From NCBI GenBank assembly GCA_030268105.1, contig BSDZ01000014.1:3787501-3851500 (forward strand): DNA of 64,000 bases, in the 5' to 3' direction. Under the pieces are notes generated by a model that saw only the letters and a list, made by a program, of their open reading frames with translations, was not told the origin of the DNA and did no database searches. A program made the translations under genes and the position numbers. Below, one piece after another: positions 59,701 through 64,000 of this stretch (within the stretch, counting starts at the first letter, position 1; the number at the start of each line of letters is the position of its first letter). This stretch comes from Volvox africanus (Eukaryota > Chlorophyta > Chlorophyceae > Chlamydomonadales > Volvocaceae).

Positions 59701-62565
59701 AGATTCGCTGTAGACATGGCTTCTGCCCAGAGCTTCTGCGGTAGTCCTGACTCCGCCAGCATTGCCCGGGTCTTCTCCAATAGGGTCCTGTTGAGGCGCT
59801 CCGCCGCCCCAATCTGCTCCGGCCGATACCCAACGGTCGTACCATGGATAATCCCTTTTTCGCCGAAGTAGGCGCTCATGACTGAGTAAAGGAACTCGGT
59901 CCCACGATCCGTGCGTGCCTCCTTCACGCGACGGCCAGTCATATTCTCCAGCGCCTCGATCATTGTCTTGACCTTCTTTCCAACTGCGGTCTCCGTGAAC
60001 GTCCACGTGTCTGCTTTGCGTAAATGCAGGGCTCACAGATCCGCGAGCTGGCTGCCTCCAGGCTAGCGAGATCCAACTCCATGCCGGTTACCATGTGTTC
60101 CCGGCACATACGTTCCAGGCTCTTGTAGCCCAGATGCCCCAAACGCCGATGCCACAGTGCTGCCTTCGAGCCTTCTGACCCGACCGCCACACATGAGCGG
60201 CCTTTCCTGGCTAAACGCCCTGCTATGTGATGGCGAACAACATAGAGGCGTCCCACCTTGTCTGCATGTAGGATCGTCCTCCCCTTTGCCTGCACAAGTG
60301 CTTTGTTGTGGCCCAGCTGAATGGTAGCGCCACGCTCATCAAAGATCCCTGCTGAGATCAGCTTTACTGTCGCCTTGGGCACCACATAGACGTTCTTGAG
60401 CTCAATTTGCAGCCCCTTGACAGTTACTCCACATGGTGTAACGGCCCACGTGGGTCGGCTTATACCTGGAGCCATTGTAGCCAACCACCGCGAACATCTC
60501 TTCTGGCTGCACAGCTCTCACGTCCTCCAGCTCTGACGCGTCGTAGGTGATATGCCATTCTGACGCTGAGTCCAGGTGCCAGGCGTTCGACTGCGACTCA
60601 TTTCCAACTGCATACACCATTTTTGTGGGCTCCCTGTGCTGAAGGTTGCCCCCGCCGCGTCCATAGTTTTGCTGTTGGTCTGCCAGGCGTTTCTTGCATA
60701 CTCCGATAAAATGCCCTGGCTTGCCGCAGTAATGACAGATAGCGTTTGACTTACTCCTCTGCTTACTTTGTTGATTACGGCCTGTAGAGCTTGCGTTGCG
60801 ATGTATGCGGATGATGACTCCCTGTTGTCATCGTCCGGTATCACATATGCCATGAGTCGTGCAACCACTTGCGTGAAGTCCAGCTCTCCTTCACGCATTG
60901 TCAGGGCTGTCGTGACTACATGGTACTTGCTTGGGAGTCCTTTAATGACTATTGTTGAGAGCTCCGTGTCTGCGACTACGTGTCCCACATCCAGCAAGTC
61001 CGACTGTAGCTGTTGCACGCGGCTGATATATATTGGCAGCTCCTCTCCATTGGCCATTTTAAAGTCACTTAGCTCCTGTCGAAGTGCTACCTTTCTCGTA
61101 TTGCAGGTCGATGCGAACATAGCCGCCAAAGCGTCCCAGGTGGCCTTCGCATTTGCCGCCCGAACAATTGTTTGGAGGTGGTGGTTTTTAACGTTCTTGG
61201 CCATCACACTCTTGACCTTGTCGGAGATGATGACATCTGCCTCTGCAATTGGTGCTTGTAGCAGGGCGCGACTGTATCCAAGCTCCGTGCACAACAATTG
61301 GAATCGTAGTTTCCAAGTTGAGTAGTTGTGCAGGTCCAGCGGCTCGTCCAGCCTATAATTTCCCATTGTGAAGACCTATAAACGCGAAGATCAACACTAG
61401 AATGGGCAAAAGACGTCAGGCTCCGTGGTCAATGTCGACTGGGGCTCATAACCTATTGAGACGTAGACTATCAGACATAAGGAAGCCTGACGTAATTACG
61501 AGAAATTATAAGTTACATATTACCTGATAGTAAAAGAAGTCCAAATAGTTTCTTCTGGAGTCGGCACATATACTTGCGCATATAGCACTACAAACTGTAC
61601 AAGCATGGGTTGATAGCGTACCGCTGAGTACAGCTACAACATCACAATTGTTGCTAGAACGGATCATTAATACACCATTTTATAACAAAATCATTTATTA
61701 GAATGATTATATGTATATATTTTAAATAGTCATTATTTAAATCTTAGGGTAACATGGCAATGGCATGGCTTAGGGTAAATATTGATTTTTATTGTTTTGC
61801 AATCTATGTATGCCATCTATCAACCTATCATATATCTATCACATTGATCCATTTCGCTCGTTTCAACTAACGTCATTACCGTTCAGTCATCACAACACTG
61901 ACATGTATACATCTATCCGTACTACTAGCATCCCCCCTGCCCTTCTTGAACCCATCCCACGCATGGCACACATGCGTTACTTGACAGGTATTACCATGCG
62001 GGCTGCTAAGCGGCTGCAGCTGTCCTCCCAACTCACCACATCTGCTCGAGGCACGCTGGAGCCCTCCATCGGCACCTCCCTCATTTTGCCAATCTTCTGG
62101 GCGGAGGAGGCCTCCAAGATATCCGGCATACAGGCTGCGTCGTTCCGCAGCAGTGTATACCACGCGCAGCACATCCTGATGGCTGTGCGGACTTGGTCGT
62201 ACCCTGCCACCGCAGCTGCAATAGTGCTCGCGGTGCTAGCATTGTTGGTGGTGGGTAGGCTTCATGCGCAGCAGCCACAGCCACCGCAGCGGCAGGCTAG
62301 CCTATCGGGGGGCTATAGCAATGGTGGCAATGCTGATGACACCAGCGGCGGCAGCACTGTACGAGACACCATGCCGCCGTTGGCCCCGGCACTACCGCTG
62401 CCAATATCGGCGCCTGTCCTTGCATCCCCGTCATATATGGCAGGGATGCAGGCGGTGGCAATGGCTCGGGCTGCTGCTGACTCAGCAGATGGGATGTCAC
62501 TACTGCTTGATGTTCACGAGGATGGCGAGGGGGCGGGAGGCAGAAGCAAGCAGTCGACGTTGTGA
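50709..62565 (+). CDS. CD36/LIMP-2 family (class B scavenger receptor-like) membrane protein, with a copia element in one intron
   Basis: Exons: 50709-50831, 51057-51105, 51581-51690, 52413-52496, 52926-53159, 54473-54580, 54753-55196 (left edge uncertain), 55377-55519, 55814-55880, 56476-56631, 56790-56877 and 61988-62565; phases agree, about 727 residues. An N-terminal transmembrane segment (VVAAIGAVFFTVLGYFG) and a C-terminal one (ATAAAIVLAVLALLVVG) flank the luminal/extracellular part, as in CD36. Family landmarks in order: YFRIWIWNITN, EVGPLTYV, FVPELSAASPDNEIVTLNLP, ELIWGYED, GTDAFQF, RSAELIHVADEELYGIGLLR, LMSLPHYC, LDVEPITG joined across the copia intron to ITMRAAKRLQL, then LILPIFW. 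A Pro/Ala-rich tail of about 100 residues follows the second membrane segment; animal CD36 tails are short. Family members bind lipids or lipoproteins at the cell surface or in lysosomes; ligand here is unknown. Confidence 0.85.
51341..51444 (+). repeat. (CTCAC)n pentanucleotide array, about 21 copies
   Basis: Perfect CTCAC/CACCT array in the intron between CD36-like exons 2 and 3. The Leu-Thr-Ser-Pro-His frames are artefacts. Confidence 0.95.
53160..54472. other. 1.3-kb intron of the CD36-like gene
   Basis: Separates the ELIWGYE exon from the exon beginning with Asp-Leu-Leu. Relatively AT-rich, with short (GATA)n near 54002-54020 and CT-rich sequence before the acceptor. I see no nested gene. 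Confidence 0.6.
56101..56196. repeat. Near-perfect 96-bp palindrome without spacer
   Basis: Positions 56106-56148 are the exact reverse complement of 56149-56191 (43 bp per arm, centre AACC/GGTT). Pairing continues to 56101/56196 with one mismatch at 56105/56192. It lies in the CD36-like intron between exons ending at 55880 and starting at 56476. It would form a long RNA hairpin in the pre-mRNA. It could be a fold-back insertion, a small-RNA precursor or an assembly/amplification artefact. Confidence 0.9.
57129..57133. repeat. Target site duplication, left copy (AAATC)
   Basis: AAATC directly abuts the left LTR and is repeated at 61688-61692 on the other side of the element. This 5-bp duplication is the size expected for Ty1/copia integrase. 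Confidence 0.85.
57134..57367 (-). repeat. 3' LTR of copia element (234 bp)
   Basis: On the minus strand it begins TGTTATAAAATGG and ends CTCAATA. It aligns without gaps to the other LTR with about 10 differences in 234 positions (about 96% identity), mostly transitions. A purine stretch GAGGGGGCG abuts it on the element's internal side and is a good polypurine tract. Confidence 0.92.
57459..58925 (-). pseudogene. copia reverse transcriptase and RNase H region (frameshifted)
   Basis: Read on the minus strand: WVYKVKRAEDGEIERYKARL, FAPTSRFASLRMLL, QLDVSTAFLNGELEEELWM, SIYGLKQAPRCWY and catalytic VHVDDI (usual copia YVDDM). After a frame break near 58430 come KIRDLGEAKVFLGMEI, YRALVGELNYLATSTRLDIA and the RNase H start YSDSDWAGD. 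After another break near 57890 come AAISWNSQLQ, STVEAEYQA, DFQGSM and KHIDVQHHLVRE. A further break near 58920 separates this from the upstream linker. Confidence 0.9.
58926..60484 (-). pseudogene. copia GAG-pre-integrase and integrase region (frameshifted, internally deleted)
   Basis: GAG-pre-integrase: ALWHRRLGHLGYKSLERM then CEPCIYAKQTR. The integrase core resumes as TMIEALENMTGRRVKEARTD, RGTEF, then AAERLNRTLLEKTRAMLAES and LRVFGSTAYAHVPKEKRNKL. Between CIYAKQTR and the second part the sequence jumps (near 60020), losing the segment that normally carries the first catalytic Asp, with a frame shift. The linker to reverse transcriptase (LREATDGPYSEEWRRA-like block) is in a further frame. 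Confidence 0.88.
60485..61366 (-). pseudogene. copia gag and protease region (frameshifted)
   Basis: Gag starts MGNYRLDEPLDLHNYSTWKL at 61366 with the usual copia UBN2-like block (KATWDALAAMFAS, LPIYISRVQQL, IVIKGLPSKYHVV). A frame break near 60800 puts the zinc knuckle (CHYCGKPGHFIGVC) into another frame. The protease motif WHLDSASEWHIT follows, with DSA where active copies have D(S/T)G or D(S/T)A. Another break near 60440 leads to the GAG-pre-integrase part. Confidence 0.88.
61439..61453 (-). other. copia primer binding site complementary to the anticodon arm of initiator tRNA-Met
   Basis: Directly next to the 5' LTR. The plus strand reads CTGGGGCTCATAACC. GGGCTCATAACC is the anticodon stem-loop sequence of eukaryotic initiator tRNA-Met (anticodon CAU), as I recall it from yeast. 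It is not the 3' CCA end used by most LTR elements. Drosophila copia is known to use a cleaved half-tRNA-iMet in this way. Confidence 0.7.
61454..61687 (-). repeat. 5' LTR of copia element (234 bp)
   Basis: Same termini and length as the 57134-57367 copy, followed on the plus strand by the second AAATC target duplication at 61688-61692. Confidence 0.92.
61688..61692. repeat. Target site duplication, right copy (AAATC)
   Basis: Matches 57129-57133 exactly and abuts the 5' LTR of the minus-strand element. Confidence 0.85.
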
Positions 62566-64000
62566 TAGATGGTGCTAGCAGGGTATGTAGGCACCCCTCT
62601 ACGTTCTATTAGATAAGCGAGGTTATTGTGGGCCTTTTTATTGCGATGCATTATATTGATAAGAATGATAGATGCCGGCAGCTGCGATGCAGGTACATAA
62701 CCACCTATGCACAGGGCAAGATCGTTGCTTGGGAGAACGGCAGGTTTTTCGGGCGCTGCTCTAGAAAGGGATAAGGGACGTGGCGTGCATATTGCTCAGC
62801 TGCCGTGCCTATTGTTTTTGGGCAGGGCCCCGGCGTGAAGCGCTCAGGGGGGCCCCGCCCTGTGGGATTGCCCATGTCGGTCGGTCTCTCTGTGTCTCTC
62901 TCCGTAATGGACCAAACATAATATCTCGCCCGGCCGAAATGCGATATTGGTCACATATTACATTCTATATTGCAAGGTATCTTCATTTTGGCCAATAACA
63001 GTCATATGAGTACAAACAAGTTTGTCAGTCTCCTTTGACCCCGGTCAAGGTCACATCAACGCTTCTTGGCCTTAATTTCATTCCAAAAGGTGCCGCGTCT
63101 CTCATAATGGAATTCTGGCATGACGGCATGAAATGAATCGAACAACCAGTTTGGGTGACTAAGCTGCTCTCACAGGCATGGCGATTTGCCACCAGCAGGT
63201 CGACAAATTTGCTTACAGTTATCTACAAAGAATGTAACGTTGTTACAATTAATTTAAGCCAATCCTCGGGGCAGAAGAGTTCCACAGTGCCGACATGGAG
63301 CTCGATGCTGTGGGGTGAATTGCTGAAGCCGCTGGCATTTTGGAGATACAGCTTAATGCTTTTCATCAGAAGTACGGGCGACACCCTAACACTTGACGTC
63401 CTCGCCGTTCCCTTTGGAAAGGACTGCACCAACACGCGTGTGCAGATTGGCCTCCGCACAAGCACGTGCGTCTGTTGGGATGTGAGGTCCCTGCCCTTGT
63501 GTTTGCAGTCGTTTACCTGCTGAACGTCATGAGCCAGCATCATGGAAAACTCACAAACTTCAAACCGTTTCATTGTGAAGTAACCGGCCTGTATGGATTG
63601 TGGGGGGCCCCACCCTTTTACCGGCTTCAAGGACGCCGACACCCTACTTGTTACTTGCTTGACCACGCCAGTTATGATGCAGGTGCATGCTGAACATACA
63701 TAGATGTTGGAAACAAACATCAATTTATCTATCTGTAAGCTAATAAGTGACGGATAGCTAGAGAGTGTCGGTAACATTTACATTGCTGAGGTGTGGTTAG
63801 TAACCGCCACCGTGTTGTATCCTTCTTCGATCATGCACTGAATCTGCGCGTCTGAGTGTTAGCTACGAGTGCTTCGTGCTTACAAACAGCAAGATACCTC
63901 AGTGCAAGCAACGTGACAGCGGAAGACTTATAGATAAGGAAAGATTCAACTTACAATGACCTTCGGTTGCAAATTAGAAGTCTGCCGTCAGACCCCGCGG
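62566..64000. other. CD36-like 3' UTR and downstream sequence
   Basis: No gene I can support. A plus-strand TGTAA at 63233-63237 is a possible poly(A) signal, about 670 bases after the stop. A 184-codon open frame on the minus strand (63777-63223) has no recognised motif and overlaps this putative 3' UTR; it is noted among the findings. Confidence 0.5.
63233..63237 (+). terminator. Candidate TGTAA polyadenylation signal of the CD36-like gene
   Basis: First TGTAA noticed downstream of the stop at 62565. It fits the volvocine poly(A) signal, but support is only motif and position. Confidence 0.3.

Larger units (their letters stand above)
57134..61687 (-). mobile_element. Ty1/copia LTR retrotransposon, decayed, inserted in an intron of the CD36-like gene
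   Basis: 4554 bp on the minus strand: 5' LTR 61454-61687, primer binding site, gag with CCHC knuckle, protease, GAG-pre-integrase, integrase, reverse transcriptase, RNase H, polypurine tract, 3' LTR 57134-57367. The order integrase before reverse transcriptase defines copia (Pseudoviridae-like) elements; Osser is a known Volvox member. At least six frame breaks and an internal integrase deletion make this copy non-autonomous. It is antisense to the host gene, which remains joinable in frame across it. Confidence 0.93.

Noticed and set aside
57134..61687. copia element as an intact, active retrotransposon
   Set aside because: At least six frame breaks, and part of the integrase core is missing.

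Overview
This window looks like nuclear DNA of a volvocine green alga (Chlamydomonas/Gonium/Volvox relatives). Exons are GC-rich and encode long Ala, Gly, Ser and Gln runs. Introns are many and short, and carry (CA)n, G-rich pentamer and minisatellite arrays. A Ty1/copia retroelement is present. I assembled exons by hand from GT-AG (a few GC-AG) junctions, reading-frame phase and family motifs; every joined phase below is consistent, but no transcript evidence was available. The genus is inference.

Five host genes are visible. (1) 3-9105, + strand: 3' part of a kinesin-14 type motor gene, with a coiled coil followed by a C-terminal motor. (2) 23583-11801, - strand: a RecQ helicase of RECQ5 type, 18 exons, whose last exon encodes a TFIIS N-terminal (LW/TND) domain. 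One intron holds an exon-like fragment of a short-chain dehydrogenase. (3) 29344-26761, - strand: a single-RRM RNA-binding protein with a long Gln/Ala-rich tail. (4) 36574-47309, + strand: a protein with an N-terminal HET/TIR-like module ([23 protein letters not shown]) followed by kinesin-light-chain-type TPRs, possibly ending in a CaaX box. This is the best candidate for an undescribed system. (5) 50709-62565, + strand: a CD36/LIMP-2 (class B scavenger receptor) family membrane protein.

Intron 11 of the CD36-like gene (56878-61987) contains a complete but decayed 4.55-kb copia element in antisense orientation (57134-61687; 234-bp LTRs, 5-bp target duplication AAATC). The host exons on either side still join in frame, so the gene appears to tolerate the insertion.

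Intergenic spaces are 9106-11800, 23584-26760, 29345-36573 (7.2 kb, lower GC), 47310-50708 and 62566-64000. They contain simple repeats and two hairpin or fold-back sequences but no gene I can support. Another near-perfect palindrome lies inside the CD36-like gene. I saw no tRNA, rRNA or CRISPR array.
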